Below, piece by piece: positions 11,658-24,362 of a DNA stretch of 64,000 nt; the stretch's first letter is position 1, and the number at the start of each line of letters is the position of its first letter. A program made the position numbers and the translations under genes. The notes under the pieces were generated by a model that had not been told where the DNA came from, did not search any database, and saw only the letters and a list, made by a program, of their open reading frames with translations. Source of the DNA: Cladochytrium replicatum (Eukaryota > Chytridiomycota > Chytridiomycetes > Cladochytriales > Cladochytriaceae); the NCBI GenBank assembly GCA_025526935.1, contig JAHLKD010000002.1, forward strand, positions 661,001 to 725,000, in the 5' to 3' direction.

Positions 11658-13696
11658 TTAAATCACCTGAATAACGGATTCAGCATGGAGAACGTCATGG
11701 GCCTGTTTCTCCTCCACAAACAAGTCCTGAATCTGCAGCCACTGATCTCTACCACGGCAATGAACAAAAACTTTATAAATCCCCTTTGTTGTAACCGTCT
11801 GCGTCTGATCTTCAACGGTATGGTCCGGTCTTCCATGTGAAATATTAGCAACCAATTCATAGCGGTAGTCCTCGTTCGGGTCTGCCCCGTCAACATCTGC
11901 AAACCAAGAAGAAACAGCGTCAGCGAAGGTAGGATTAGACTGATAAAAAGGCAGTACATTCTCGCATGTCCATGTTCTTCATCACATATTGCACTATTGT
12001 TGGATTGCGCTCCTTCTTGTCGGCTGTCCAGTTGTTTTTAGTGAATCTCTTTATATGGAAGACGAGATATCGAGGTAACTTGATAATTTTATAACGCTTA
12101 ACAAAGTTTCCAGCTTCCTAGAACTGAGCTTAGCTTGACTGAACCACCACGGTTTGGCTGCATACCTGAACTGTTCGCCCATCGTACTTTGCTAGTAGTG
12201 TCCCAAGATGCACCTTAATCTCAGTGAGGAACGGTAATAGCATGTTTTGTGGGCTCATACTTGAGGAATGATATTTTTGGCCATTTCGTCTTGGTAAAGC
12301 GGAGCAGGAGGAAGATCGAGCGTCAATAGCATGAAAGGGGTCCCTTGAACTTTAATATCTATGTCAAGAAACGTCAGGGTTAATTGGCTATCTTTTTGTC
12401 AGAGCAGTTCCAACCTTCGCCCTCATCAAACATTTTTGATTTCCTGTCGCCTGAAGAGCGGATATCCTGAGTCTCAACCACAAGCTCTCCTTGAAAGATC
12501 TCATGAATGTAGCCTACAGTTCAAGAAGAATTCGAATTCGCAATCTCAGATATTGTCAATTTCACAGATCATTCGTCTCGTACTGCTTTTCTTCCGCGTT
12601 CCACCGAAGCCAAGGTGCAATGCATTGAGAAACCAGGACAGAAACTCAACTGGGTCCGATTGCTCGGTGAGCTTAAATCTCTTCTCACTAACATTGGTGA
12701 TTTCCTTAACATAACGCTGTTGTAAATATTCTTAAGTCATAAAGCACGGTCATTTTGACATACTTGTAAAAGTTCGTGCGGAGATACTTGTCCTTTGAAA
12801 GCGCGATCGTTCCACATTTTCCGAATTAATGTTCCAAAGCGTTTAACTGTGAATGTGGAAGGGTAATTTATTATGAAAATCAAGTTTTCATCGATTTACC
12901 TAATTCTGATCCAGTTGCCAAGTCGTTTAGGAGGACGTAATCACGAAGCGGTTGGATGTGAGCAAGGGATTGAATAACAACGTTGACATAATCATTCGCT
13001 TTCACATTGTTCAATCCAACAAATCCTGACCGAGTTTTGTTTTTGTGAGCAAACAAGTAGAATCACCCAAAAACTTACCTGGCAGATATCGTTTGTTGTT
13101 CAGATCATACGAAAAACTTCCATTTGTATCTAACGCTGCGACTTTCTCTTTTGAGAAAGATGGCTTCAACACATACTGAAAAGGAGTTAACCGCGTCCCC
13201 GAATAGTGGAGTAATTCAAAGCACCTTAATGTCGTTCAGCGAAGTGTCTGTAACTTCGTATCCGTCTGGTAAGATATACACCTTCACGAGAGAGTGAGTC
13301 AGATTAACCGGAATCATGGTATAACCAACCTTCAGATTGTGTAGATTGATGTAGACATGGTGATCTTCGTGGAGGCTGTGGAAGTACGCATGCGATGAAG
13401 GTCCACGGCCTTAAGCCCCATTTTGTGAGCCGATGAAAATACTTGAACACTTGAGGAGAATTAAAGGTACCTTGAAAGTACTTCCCGCAAACCAGGCATG
13501 CATACACGTTCAAATTGGACAAGGAAACCGAGCATAACTTCTCGAAATCAAAGTCCAAACGATGCCTATCCACTGTGTCGAGGTACAAACTGGAGGAAGA
13601 GGATTCTAGCTTCTGCACTTTTTGTGCGGGGCGGTCGTCAGGAAAGTCCTCATTGTCTTGTTGCAGTGGTCGTTTGAGGGTGCGGGAGTCTGGCAT
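11658..13696 (-). CDS. SAD1: USP39/Sad1, inactive ubiquitin protease of the U4/U6.U5 tri-snRNP
   Basis: A spliceosomal factor in the nucleus that keeps the tri-snRNP assembled. After a basic, Ser-rich start (ATG at 13696, MPDSRTLKRPL) comes the zinc-finger UBP domain: LDFDFEKLCSVSLSNLN and YACLVCGKYFQG, an intron, then HAYFHSLHEDHHVYINLHNLK and VYILPDGYE. The protease-like domain begins GLNNVKANDYVNVV. The catalytic Cys of active USPs is replaced by Asp at this site, as in other USP39 proteins. It ends with YKVFVHCRGRDQWLQIQDL and a stop at 11658-11660. Multiple short introns with good sites keep the frame, so it looks intact. The start codon lies in an open frame that continues upstream into the CBM gene; I treat that as chance. 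Confidence 0.85.
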
Positions 13697-13719
13697 TGAG
13701 GCAGAGTGGCGCAAAAAAA

Positions 13720-15315
13720 TAAATGCCAATCTAAACACTTTCTTTTGAGTCTTGAAAATTTCAACCTTTCTATGATCCATCACTCGATCCAACCAAATTT
13801 GAATGTAATCAATGTCGGCTACCCAAGCAGAGGGGTTGCTGAAACCAAACTTATTATCGTTTCGGGAAGTCCGATCAGCCGAGGCAACGGTGGACGGCCT
13901 GTTCGACCAGCCAAGCGTGTTACGGAACGGTACAGTTTTGGATGAGTTGCAATTCACGCTCACAATTGCGTATCGATCAACGATGTTCGCGCTGTAGTTG
14001 TCTGCGCCGGCTCCAAGCTCTCCGTTCGCATACACTACCACTAAGCGGGTGAGGTCCAGCCTTTTGCGCAGAGATGTTGTTGAAGGCAATGGTGTTTTTT
14101 CCAACCAATCCAATGTTACCAGCATACTTCCCTCCGGAAGAAGCGTCGTTGGACTAGATTGCTGCTTGGGTGAGAGTGTTGGGCCGATTCGGCCCCGTAG
14201 TTCATCAAGGTAGTCGGTGTTGATCGCGTCAAAATCGTCACCGGTGCAAGCGTTGAATTCAACTCTGTTGATACCGGCGGGCAGGAAAGCCCTCACAGTC
14301 ACAGTCTTCCAATTGTTCCAGTCAGCAGTACCAGGCAATGTCAGAATAGTGAGATCCTCTTGGTTCAATCGCATCTTGATAGATCGTTCAGTGGGTGCAC
14401 CAGTAGGGATCGGGCACTATAGCAAAGTCCACGGTTGTTAAAGCCATCGGTTGGAGTAGCAACGGTGAAGACAATGCTGGCGTCGGAGCTTGTACCGTAA
14501 CCTCCAACAAATAAATTACCAGGTATTTAATGTTGCTGCCGTATGTGATCTTGGCGGTTCCAGAGATAGCGGCGTATTCGGCTTCTTAGCGATCGAGAGG
14601 TGTTGGGAGTAACTATAATGTGGTGTGCTGACTTCCCTCGCAAGCTCTCAAGTTAATGCTTATCTGTCCACTGGAAACAGCAAAGTCGGATTCCGAGAGT
14701 AGTACATATGGGCGAGCAGACCATCGTTTCGGTAAATGCCAAAAGTTCAACCCAGCGAAACGAGTTGGTTCCAACGTGCGAATTCCTAGCACAATCGAGT
14801 TCCAGTCGGTCATCAACCCCGTCACGTTTTTTCTTATCACTGTAGGTAATGCTCGGTGATAGGAACGTAATAGTACGAGCTGTGGTAACCGGGTCCCTTT
14901 GTTGATCACTGGCTGGAGATCCTTTGGTAAGCCTGCACGCCAGGCACAGGATACGGCCAAGATTCGTGTATATCTTTGGTGTAACTGGATCTCTCTTCCT
15001 CCCGCCCGTTTGAAAGCGGGAACAATTTTGATGGCATCGTTGGGGTGTTGGAGGCCATCAGGAGGGTTCTGTGCGGTTACCTGCGAAAGTATCACTGGTC
15101 CTCTTCGGTACAGTGGTGAGCTTTCTTTACGGTCTTGGGAATTTTGGAATCCCGACCGACACAATGCCCTTCGGCCCCTGCAGCTGCACGTTTTTTCTTT
15201 GCAATGGTTTCTGTTTTTCCCAGATTGATCAATTGTATTCAACGGTCAGTTGGTCTGCGGCATCACTTGGAAGCGATGTGAGAGCTGCAGCGGCTGCAAC
15301 AAAAGCTAACTTCAT
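13720..15315 (-). pseudogene. Secreted carbohydrate-binding-module protein, probably broken
   Basis: A signal-peptide start (MKLAFVAAAAALTSLPSDAA, ATG at 15315) is followed by pieces that resemble beta-sandwich sugar-binding modules of the CBM6/CBM35 type. The first module includes GGYGTSSDASIVFTV, TPTDGFNNRGLCYS, then LPGTADWNNWKTVTV and FLPAGINRVEF, ending AINTDYLDE. A second ends WVADIDYIQIW. These proteins are usually secreted and bind plant or chitin polysaccharides. A one-base frame change separates CYSA from PTGAPTERSIKMRL near 14410, and several stops lie between 14450 and 15240 without convincing introns. I therefore call it a pseudogene, though unrecognised introns could rescue part of it. 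Confidence 0.5.
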
Positions 15316-15572
15316 GTCTCTGACCACCCTCGATTTGAAAAGAGTGTAATATAAAAAAGTTTTCACCGCCAGTTGCCCCCTTCATTTCAACGAGATGAGG
15401 CTGGCTTGGGAGATGATGCCATCAATTCCAATCACAATTTCTGAACTATGAAGACCGATATAAATAAAGAGGAGTTTGTTCTCTTCCAGTTCCATCACAG
15501 CTTCCTCGCCTCAGCTTTTTTGGGTGAGAACGTCTACAAAACGGAAGGGCCAGCTAGATATACCACGTGACT

Positions 15573-16746
<1,174 letters not shown>

Positions 16747-16984
16747 TTAACCAAAATAATACATGGGGTTTCGTTATTTAAAGCGTTTAAGTTTAAATAG
16801 AACGGCAAGCCACCGCTCACTCATAGAGAGGTGAGTCCCCGACTGGTTTGTCGTAGAACTACTTAGCAATCAAATCAAGGACTAAGCTATTCGAGGCGCT
16901 ATTCAAGAATGCAACCGGAAAGTAGAGGATCATGTAAGATCCACTAAAATGTGAACTCAACTTGTTGTGCTGAACGCTTTTGTA

Positions 16985-17860
16985 TTTCAGCCTCTCAATT
17001 CCGAGAAAAGCTCCAAATGGCAAGTATATTTTGAGGAAGCAGAATTTCTGGAACAGATAGACAAGGACGTTCGGCGAACTCTCCCCGACATAGCATTCTT
17101 GCAACAACCCGTTCCCGAAAACAGTTTCTGCCCACTTTCATCAGGATTCGGAGTTGACGACAAACAATCGACCAAATATGACGCTATACCTAACCGCCGT
17201 GCTTTGTTCAAGCGAGTGCAACATCTATACGAGAACGATGAGTTCGGTGCTCGATCTCGGAATTTAAGCCCTACGGACTCGCCAAATAGAAACCAAGGCT
17301 TTTACCCCCGCTAGATGGCACACAGCCAGATCTTCACTGGGAAGCAATCGAAAGGGTCTTGTTTATTTTTGCTAAAGATCCGGGGGTCAACTATATACAA
17401 GGTTAGAAAATCCTGCGACCGATCGATGGGCTGATTTGATTACGTATGAACGAAATCCTTGCGCCATAATATTTCGTTTTGCCACAGATACTGATATAGA
17501 GAGTCGAGCTCACGCTGAAGCCGATATATTTTTCTGCTTCACTGCAATGAAGGGAGAATTTCGGGACCATTTTATTCGCTCTTTGGATAACGTGAGCCGT
17601 CCATCAAGACTACTCCAGGATCAATCAGATTGGGAAGGAAACAATCCGACGAGAAAATCCGTGACACTGGTATTGGAAACACCATGAATCGATTGATGCG
17701 CCGCTTCCATCGCCGTTACCCAGAGCTGTATCGTGACTAGTTTGTTCGCACGCTCGTTAATCAATTTATAGCCCACTTCAGCAATTGAAGCAAATTCATG
17801 CGACATTCTTTTTATTTCGATGGCTCGCGTTTGTGTTCATGTTAAATCCGATCGTTGGGG
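16985..17860 (+). pseudogene. TBC1D13-like Rab GTPase-activating protein, truncated and frameshifted
   Basis: Rab-GAPs of this type inactivate Rab GTPases (Rab35 in animals). Matching blocks run in order: PLNSEKSSKWQVYFEEAEFL, IDKDVRRTLPDIAFLQQPVP, DLHWEAIERVLFIFAKDPGV, NYIQG, MNEILAP, FATDTDIESRAHAEADIFF, CFTAMKGEFRDHFIRSLDN, MNRLMRRFHRRYPELYRD and HATFFLFRWLAFVF. The roughly 90 N-terminal residues of the family are absent, and only about 240 bases separate it from TRM8. The last TBC helices after FRWL are also absent. The intron between NYIQG and MNEIL lacks an AG acceptor (tacg where acag is expected), a base is missing after MNEILAP, and another frame change precedes DLHWEAIERV. It is a dead copy. 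Confidence 0.75.
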
Positions 17861-18030
17861 AAGTCGATGTAGAGTTTGAACCAACCGTGACGAAGCGATC
17901 CAGCTTATTGTCACTCCATACCACAATACGCCCGGAGACTGCGAGCGCTGCAGTGAACCGGCTCGGAAATATCACCAGCTTTGTGTCTAAAGTAGATGAA
18001 GTAGTCCTAGGACACTCCAAACGATAAACG

Positions 18031-18705
18031 ATGGCGTGGTGGATCAACAATTCGGCTGCAACTGCAAAATCTGCATTCTTTGGCGCAACTTCTGGATTCA
18101 GTGCCGTTGGTGGCTCTATAGCAGGACTCCTCGGAGTGCGGACAAAGCCCAGCAACCCAACAACTAATCAAGAGTCGACCTCAACCAACGATGTACCATT
18201 CTGAGGCTCATCAACCCCACCACAAATATCTGAGCATTGCGGAACGCCTAACGCGTGTTGTTCCACCTCCTGCACCAGAGCCCCTGCCCGCGATGCATGG
18301 CAGTTCGCGGTGCTCCCGACGAGCGCGGATGCCAGCAACACTCTTGCGCGGGCGAAGAAGCTTATCGTGGACGGTGCCAAGGTGGTTGGGACCTCTTTCG
18401 AAAAGCTGACGATCGCCTCGCTGCAGGCATTGGATCTAGACGGATCGGAGCCGGTTGTGAAGAACAGTGTGATTCCTACTACCACCATCGTATATGCAGT
18501 TGATGATCCAGTTGGAGGGGTTGTGCTACCAGTCAACATGGTGGACAATGAGGCAGAAAAAGTGGAGGCGGATAAGGCTGAGGTTGTGCAAAAGTCTGAT
18601 CCCGATAAGCCGAACGAACCAACCGAAGGAGATAAGGAGGTTGGCGGTCCCCAGAAAAGCGACGATAAACCACTTTCAGAGGCAGATATTACCACCGCTC
18701 TTTAG
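18031..18705 (+). CDS. Hypothetical protein with Gly/Ala-rich N-terminus and acidic tail
   Basis: Two exons: MAWWINNSAATAKSAF with a small-residue helix (GATSGFSAVGGSIAGLL), an intron from gtacca to a gcag acceptor near 18300 that removes an in-frame TGA, then FAVLPTSADASNTLARAKKL and a downstream region rich in Glu, Asp and Lys ending DITTAL. The N-terminal stretch could be a short membrane helix. No family was recognised. The start follows the TBC pseudogene closely on the same strand. Confidence 0.5.
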
Positions 18706-18857
18706 GTTTCATTTTGTGGTCATAATTTCTTATTATGACTTCCCATAATTGTGACCACATCACATTGTATTTTCAGAGAACTTTACGTACACTTTTGCTC
18801 TTGAAATCATCGAATTGTACATCTATAGCAATAATAATCACCACCTTTATCGGATCG

Positions 18858-19702
18858 CTAATCCACAACTTTAGGGATGTTCGGGTGGTTTTCGAGAAGC
18901 CAATCGCCGAGCCATTTCTAACGAAACATGAGCTATATTTCACCAGGTCCGCAAGTCATCCTACCACTGGTTTTGCTGGTTTTTCTTTGCACAAGTCAGT
19001 GAGTCCCTTGATGAGGGTTGGGTAAACTGCGGTATCCAAGTACGACTTTATCGCTTCAGGATTCTGTCCTGCATAGGTCGGCGCTAGAAAATATGCATAT
19101 CTGAAGGCGGCTTGCGAAATAAATAAAGCCATAACCTTACCATCAGGGAAAAAAAAGCTAATCTCGTTCTCTGCATCCTCCGATGATTCACTACAGCGGA
19201 ACGAACGACAGATAGCCGTGCTCGATTCGTTGTTTGGGTCAGCGCTTGTGACACTGCCGTAAACACCTCAGTGTCAGACCAGTCTTCAAACTTACAAACT
19301 TACTCGCTTGCTGTTCCAGAGAGCCCTAGGTATGCTTTGAGCGCGCTGATGGCATGGTACTTGATCAAAACCATGACAACAATCGGCCCACTTGTGTTTA
19401 CATTAGAAGTGTCAAGGCGGTTTGCTACGATGGTTTCGAACGGTACCGATACCTTGTCATATACTGGAGATTTTTAGGCAGCGATTCATCGTTTGGATCA
19501 TTTCCCAAAAAGTCTGAGGCTTGATCCTGAGTCAAACAAATCTTTGATCTCTTCAGAACGTGGACAGGTTAATTGCCACGAATGCAAAACGTTACCGATT
19601 TCCTACATGGGAAATGGTAAATCCTTTTTTCTGCAAGTCTAGGCGGATCATGGGCTCATTGTCGCAAACGTTCGGTTTCAGGATCAGCAAAGTGCGTTCC
19701 AT
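18858..19702 (-). CDS. NME5/RSP23-like nucleoside-diphosphate-kinase and Dpy-30 protein
   Basis: NME5 is the radial-spoke protein RSP23 of motile cilia; its NDK fold is thought to be structural and its Dpy-30 motif docks to spoke partners. The sequence starts MERTLLILKPNVCDNEPMI (ATG at 19702), continues LTQDQASDFLGNDPND and TSGPIVVMVLIKYHAISALK, then ESSEDAENEISFFFP, which aligns with the region after the active-site His. The Dpy-30 part is SYLDTAVYPTLIKGLTDLC, KEKPAKPV, an intron, then KWLGDWLLENHPNIPKVVD and the TAG at 18858. A run of nine T (near 19155) shifts the frame by one before the penultimate intron; either the copy is damaged or this is a homopolymer error. The segment that should carry the NDK catalytic His is poorly conserved. 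Confidence 0.7.
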
Positions 19703-19939
19703 CGTCGTGTCTAGAATGTCAAGCCACAAACCTTGCTTTCATCTATGCTCCAGAGAGGAAATGCCAACATCGGGTCGCATTACGACACCCCAGTGCCAAC
19801 GGCAATCGCTACCGATCCAAGAGCACTCAAGATGAGAAGAAGAATGCTCAATAAAAGTTCGCACTCTAAAATTTAGCCGCTGAATGATTCTGATGCTGTC
19901 CATTTCGCAAAACAGGGCTTCTTCAACCGAACAAGAAAA

Positions 19940-20275
19940 TATACATGATCAATTTTATCGGAGTCAGCCTTACAGCATGCAAGTACTCTTTGATACGGAT
20001 TAAATCAAGCATACTGATGATGCTGTGTTTAGTTGCAGGAGTTTACATGGTGCTTTTTGCGGACCATGGGAAGAACGAGCACGTATTCAGCCCGGTCAGG
20101 AATGACAAACGATATATACCCGTATACCCGTCGAACTCAACTGTAACATTTACCTTCAGATACGACGGTGGTACGCCCAAAAGAAAGCGGAGTATTTCAG
20201 CTTGTCGGATGAGGATATCGAGGGTGTGTTTGTCCCAGAAAGATCCAAAACCTTCTCCTGACCCTTCCTCCCCCG
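19940..20275 (+). CDS. Possible small gene with a hydrophobic segment
   Basis: Coding-like stretches on the plus strand include a hydrophobic run (ILMMLCLVAGVYMVLFA) and, in another frame after a possible intron, RWYAQKKAEYFSLSDEDIEG followed by VFVPERSKTFS and a stop near 20262. The second piece is amphipathic and looks like a real C-terminus. I could not define the splice pattern, and no family was recognised. Confidence 0.25.
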
Positions 20276-20456
20276 GAAACAGAGATGAAAGCGAAACAGA
20301 AGCTCTAAGACCACTTTTCCGTGCAATAGTGTTGTTTACGCTGTGCCATCAATAATATTTAATGGAGAGGCGGAAAGAACTGTTTGCTTTTCCAAATGAA
20401 ACAAGAAACCAACTTGGGGGCTACCCGCCTTCAGCCTTCATTAAGAGTTCGCGCTG

Positions 20457-22360
20457 CTAACGATGATAATCGTACGACCGAGACATGTCTTGGACGTATC
20501 GTCCATCGGATGGCGGCGGGTATCCACCACTGGCCCCAGGTGGAGGAGGAGGAGGGGGAGGCGGATACGCATCCTTCGCAGACGGATAGTCTTTGTAGAA
20601 ATCCCCTCCACCGCGAGGCGGCATCGGACCACGACGATAGCCTGGCAGGTGCAAACCATTTTAATAATACGTGCAATAATAGAAGGAAGAACTTTACCTG
20701 GATGCCCATAATCTGCACCATATCCGCGGTCATATCCACCACTGTAGCTATAACCACCTCCGTATCCATCATAACCACCACCATACCCATCACTATATCC
20801 TCCGCCGTATCCATCGTAGCCCGCCGAGCGTCCATAATAGTCCCTCGAGTCGTAACCCGGCGGAGGCGGAGGGCGATCGTACCGCGGTACATACCCTCCC
20901 GGAGGCCCTGGAGGCGCGCGATGCGAACCAACAACCACAAACCGATCCTAACGAGAAAAGAACATCCCAGGCAACAGTGTTCAGGAATATCAACTTTTCC
21001 CCCCCAAATCGTATGCCCACCTCTCGCACTTCCAATCGACGCCCATGCCATTCGTGTCCCTCGAACATAGCTACAAGAAAACCACCAAAAGCGATCAACT
21101 TTCCCGGCGATGGAAATCCGACAGAGAAATAAATGTGTGTTGAGGTTCAGGATCCCGAGACGGGTTGCGCTGTCCCATCAACGCCGACCTATAGCTTCGA
21201 CTCACAACACTCCAATCCCCTTCCACACCCAGCCCAATCCCCAAATATGTACCAATCGCATTCTGCGCCTCCTGGGGCGTCTCAAACAACACCGTCCCGG
21301 TCCCTTTCGATCGCCTGTCTGGTCCCTCCATGACATCTGCCCTGACAACATTTCCTAACCGAAATCTCAGTTTAGAACTTTAACGTCATGACTTTTCTGG
21401 CTAGATCTCACCAGCTTGACGAAAGAGATCCTTCAGATCTTGCCAGGCAACTATGTAAGGCAACTAAAAGGGAAAACACGGTGAGATTTGAGAGCTGCAA
21501 ACGAGAACATTTGAATTTGTGCCTTACGTTGCCGACGAAGATTTGCCGTCCAGCATTTTCAGCTCCCGCTCCAGAGTAATGACCACCAGACGGAGGAGGA
21601 CCCCTAGAGCGGGGAGGATTTGCCCCGAATTTCGCCTCATTTTCTCGATCCTTATTAATACATGAAGTTAGCTGAGTAATAAAATCATAGAAAGAGAAGA
21701 TTTATTCACCTCTCTAATGAAGACGGGTCTGTTAAGGAGCTGTGTGTCATTGAGTTCACGAATTGCACGTTGAGCTTCTTCTGGAGTTGAGTATTCGACG
21801 ACACCACATCCTTTCGAGCGTCCACTGGGTTGAGTGAGGACATCAGCGTACACCACTTCACCCCCTAACGCACGATGAATAGTCATCAATGGAATAACTT
21901 CTGTATGGTCACTTTTCGCTACGTACCCTTGCGCATAAAATCTTTGAGTTCCTGCCAGCCAACCTCATACGCAAGATTACCGACGTACACTCGACAATCG
22001 CGACGGGATGGGCGTGAGGGGTCACGCCTTCCGGAAGAATACTTCGAATAGCCATCCTTGTCTCGATCGTCCCGATCATCGCGGTCACGGCTGTTGCCCC
22101 CGCCAGAACCAGAACCATCTCCCGCAGAAGACTGGGGTCTTTCGTACGGGGTGCGCACTCGCGAGGACGAAGAGTACTTTGGCGATCCCGGCGAACGCCT
22201 CCGATACGATTCTTTTGACAATACGCTGTTTCAGAGAATTAGGGGAAGCCAAAAGATAGAAATCACCAGGGTCAGCGTTCGGCGTCTCGAACTGCGAGTC
22301 CTGCTGCTCGTTGGGAAGCTCCCCGGAGCTGGACACCACTTTGGCAACGTCTGTGTCCAT
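20457..22360 (-). CDS. GBP2/HRB1-like SR-type RNA-binding protein with two RRMs
   Basis: Yeast Gbp2 and Hrb1 are shuttling mRNA-binding proteins that couple transcription and splicing to nuclear export. An RS-like N-terminus (SKESYRRRSPGSPKYSSSSR) precedes RRM1 with RNP2 RVYVGNLAYEVGW and RNP1 GRSKGCGVVEYSTPEEAQRA. RRM2 has RQIFVGNLP and RSKGTGTVLFETPQEAQNA, then EWHGRRLEVRE. The C-terminus is a Gly/Tyr/Asp-repeat tail (GYGGGYSDGYGGGYDGYGGG) and a run of nine prolines, ending SYDYHR and the TAG at 20457. Several introns interrupt it. The proposed start (ATG at 22360, MDTDVAKVVSSSG) joins RRM-frame sequence through an intron ending at aacag; it is the weakest part, because the stop of the next gene lies only eight bases upstream. 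Confidence 0.75.
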
Positions 22361-22367
22361 AGAGGTG

Positions 22368-22790
22368 TCACGTGGAAATTCCCACCATGGCAATAGCACA
22401 ACTGCGCTCAAATATTTCAACTTCCTCATCAGCATGGTCAGGTTCGTCATCCTCATTAAGTGGCAGTTGCTCTTCCTCATCGGCTGCTTGGGCAATGTCA
22501 GGCATCGTTTCCGCGACAATCTTTCCAATGGTGCGAGCTTGTGAATGCAAAGTGCCATATGATTTTTTCGTCATTGCGGACCGTTCTTTCAAGGGTTCTA
22601 AGATGCAACGAGATTCACTTAAAGCATTGCTGTGTGTTAATAATCTTGCTCTTCAAGTTGTTTGTAATCACTCGCCGCTCTTCTTACCTTCGTTATGTAG
22701 GCCGTGAGTCCAGTAAAGTAGTCGGGTATTTTGTTCACGACTTGGCCTTCGTCCTGACAGGTAGCAAGAATCGCCGGCCTACAACTCAAG
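22368..22790 (-). CDS. Small acidic helical protein, unidentified
   Basis: Exons reading DEGQVVNKIPDYFTGLTAYI and, after an intron with a tattaacacacag acceptor, ALSESRCILEPLKERSAMTK, SYGTLHSQARTIGKIVAETM and an acidic stretch ending VEIFERS before a stop at 22368. The helical, mid-length, acidic-tailed pattern is reminiscent of small coiled-coil adaptors such as BLOC-1 subunits, but no residue-level signature supports a name. The first exon was not found. Its stop sits eight bases before the likely start of the GBP2-like gene, so one of the two boundaries is probably wrong or the transcripts overlap. Confidence 0.4.
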
Positions 22791-22859
22791 TAAGTAATCT
22801 CGCTGGTCAAAGCATGCTTATCAAACAGTTAAGCCAGGTGTTCTAGATGGAGTGAAAAA

Positions 22860-23780
22860 ACGCCTTTGATAACAACAGAGTCCACTCAGTCCGTTAGGCA
22901 AAAAAAAAAACAGGGAGCATATCGGACAAACCGCTGCATAAGGAAGCCTGCGGCTGGCGCCGTCGGTTTAATCGGGCATCACATCCACCGGTTAAGGGGG
23001 TCTATGCTCCTCTGCGCTTAGGCTGGCTTGACATCCCCAGCATTACACCATCCCGCAGTTTGTTTGGGAACTTTTGCTGGACGCCAGCATCAGCGATGTC
23101 CAGCCAGGGTCTGCCACGAGTCAAATCGAGTCAAATATATTGAGATCCTGGTAACTCCAAACAGAGCACATTCTGGTCCAACTGAAACATCGCGGTTTGC
23201 TGAGAAACAAAATTTGGTGTACAAGCCATGATGGGCAACACCCATCTGTACAGGGAGACACTTCCAACCCCGCCTGCAGACATCGACCTCTCGTCTGTCC
23301 GCCGTCCTGCCTTGATGAGCAGCGAACACCAGTCCAGCAACAGCACTACGGCGGGCGGTATCAGCACTACCCGGCCCATTACAATTTCCTGAGCGCCCAG
23401 TCGTCGGCAATGTCCAGCGCAGAACCCCTTACTGCAGCTGTGTTTTCCCACCGGCAATTGTTTGTTGGTGGTGCGGCTGAATCTCGAATAGTTCCGGACT
23501 CCCTTATCAGGGGCAGACCCCGGACATGCATCAAAAGACCTGGATCCAGGGAGTGAGCTACCAACTGACTGCATAGTCGCTTCAACTATCAACAAACCTG
23601 ATCACACGATTGTAGTCACAACGATCTGGACGTTAGTAATAGTCCAAGAATGTTGTTTCATTCTGAAAAGGAGAACTTTTCAAGCAATCCATACGATAGG
23701 CGTTTGCTGCTGTTATGGACTCCTTTTGTCCACCGCATTCATGGACGCAATGTAGGTGGTGGAGAAGACGCGAAGGTGAG
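22860..23780. other. Gene-poor stretch, nothing recognised
   Basis: Starts with an A10 run, then GC-richer sequence. Frames of 60-150 codons exist on both strands, but none shows domain-like sequence or a convincing exon pattern. Confidence 0.4.
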
Positions 23781-24362
23781 GACACCAATGATTTTGTCCC
23801 AATTGTCCCACCTGTTGCCAAGCAGGTTCAACCCAAAGATGGTGAACCAAATAACGGTAAGCTCCAAGACTCATTGACTCAGCCCATTTTGTAGGGGTTT
23901 GGGAATGCCAACGTTTTTATGGGCACACACACTCCATTTTTGTATAAATAACCACCATTCCCCTCTCAATCCCAGATCCCACACCTATTTCAACATTCTC
24001 CCATTGTTTCTCTTCTGGAAGTTGCTCCCCTTGCTATTGTATGGCGCATGGTAAGTCTTCTTGATCTTTGTTCGGTCATTGTTCTTTTGCTCACCAAACT
24101 TAATTCGAAAGGTATTTTTTCTTGGGATACTGTCTAACAGGTGTTGGGATTTCTCGGTGTTTTTGGGTTTTTTTCACGGTTCTCTATCTGGTAATTGTTG
24201 CACTGTGATTTGTCCTGATCTATCCATGACTGATTACATTTATTTTATTCAGGTTGTTGTTTATGTTGTGCTGACCTATCCATGACTGATCATATTTATT
24301 TATTCAGGTTGTTTATGTTTGCCAATGCCAACTACCATGTCAAGCTAAAATCGTGATTCCTC
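23781..24362 (+). repeat. Dispersed repeat, copy 1, with TATA-like box
   Basis: This segment is related base for base, in the same orientation, to 45985-46350. Shared stretches include gacaccaatgatt, gccaagcaggttcaaccc (gccaagacaggttcaaccc in copy 2), gactcagcccattttg and ctcaatcccagatc. It contains TATAAATA at 23943-23950. Copy 1 is longer. It carries an internal tandem duplication near 24214-24320, two units of about 50 bases containing ctatccatgactgat and ttattcaggttg. It lies about 500-1000 bases upstream of EPL1. No terminal inverted repeat or coding sequence was identified, so I cannot say what kind of element it comes from. Confidence 0.65.

Noticed and set aside
13304-14374. A single 356-codon minus-strand frame joining the CBM protein to USP39
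   Set aside because: The USP39 part needs an intron right after KYFQG and begins with a natural Met. The CBM part has a frameshift and its own signal-peptide start upstream. The shared frame is most likely chance, not a fusion.
20384-21070. 228-codon plus-strand frame rich in His, Arg, Thr and Ile
   Set aside because: It is the shadow of the Gly/Tyr-rich tail of the GBP2-like gene on the other strand.
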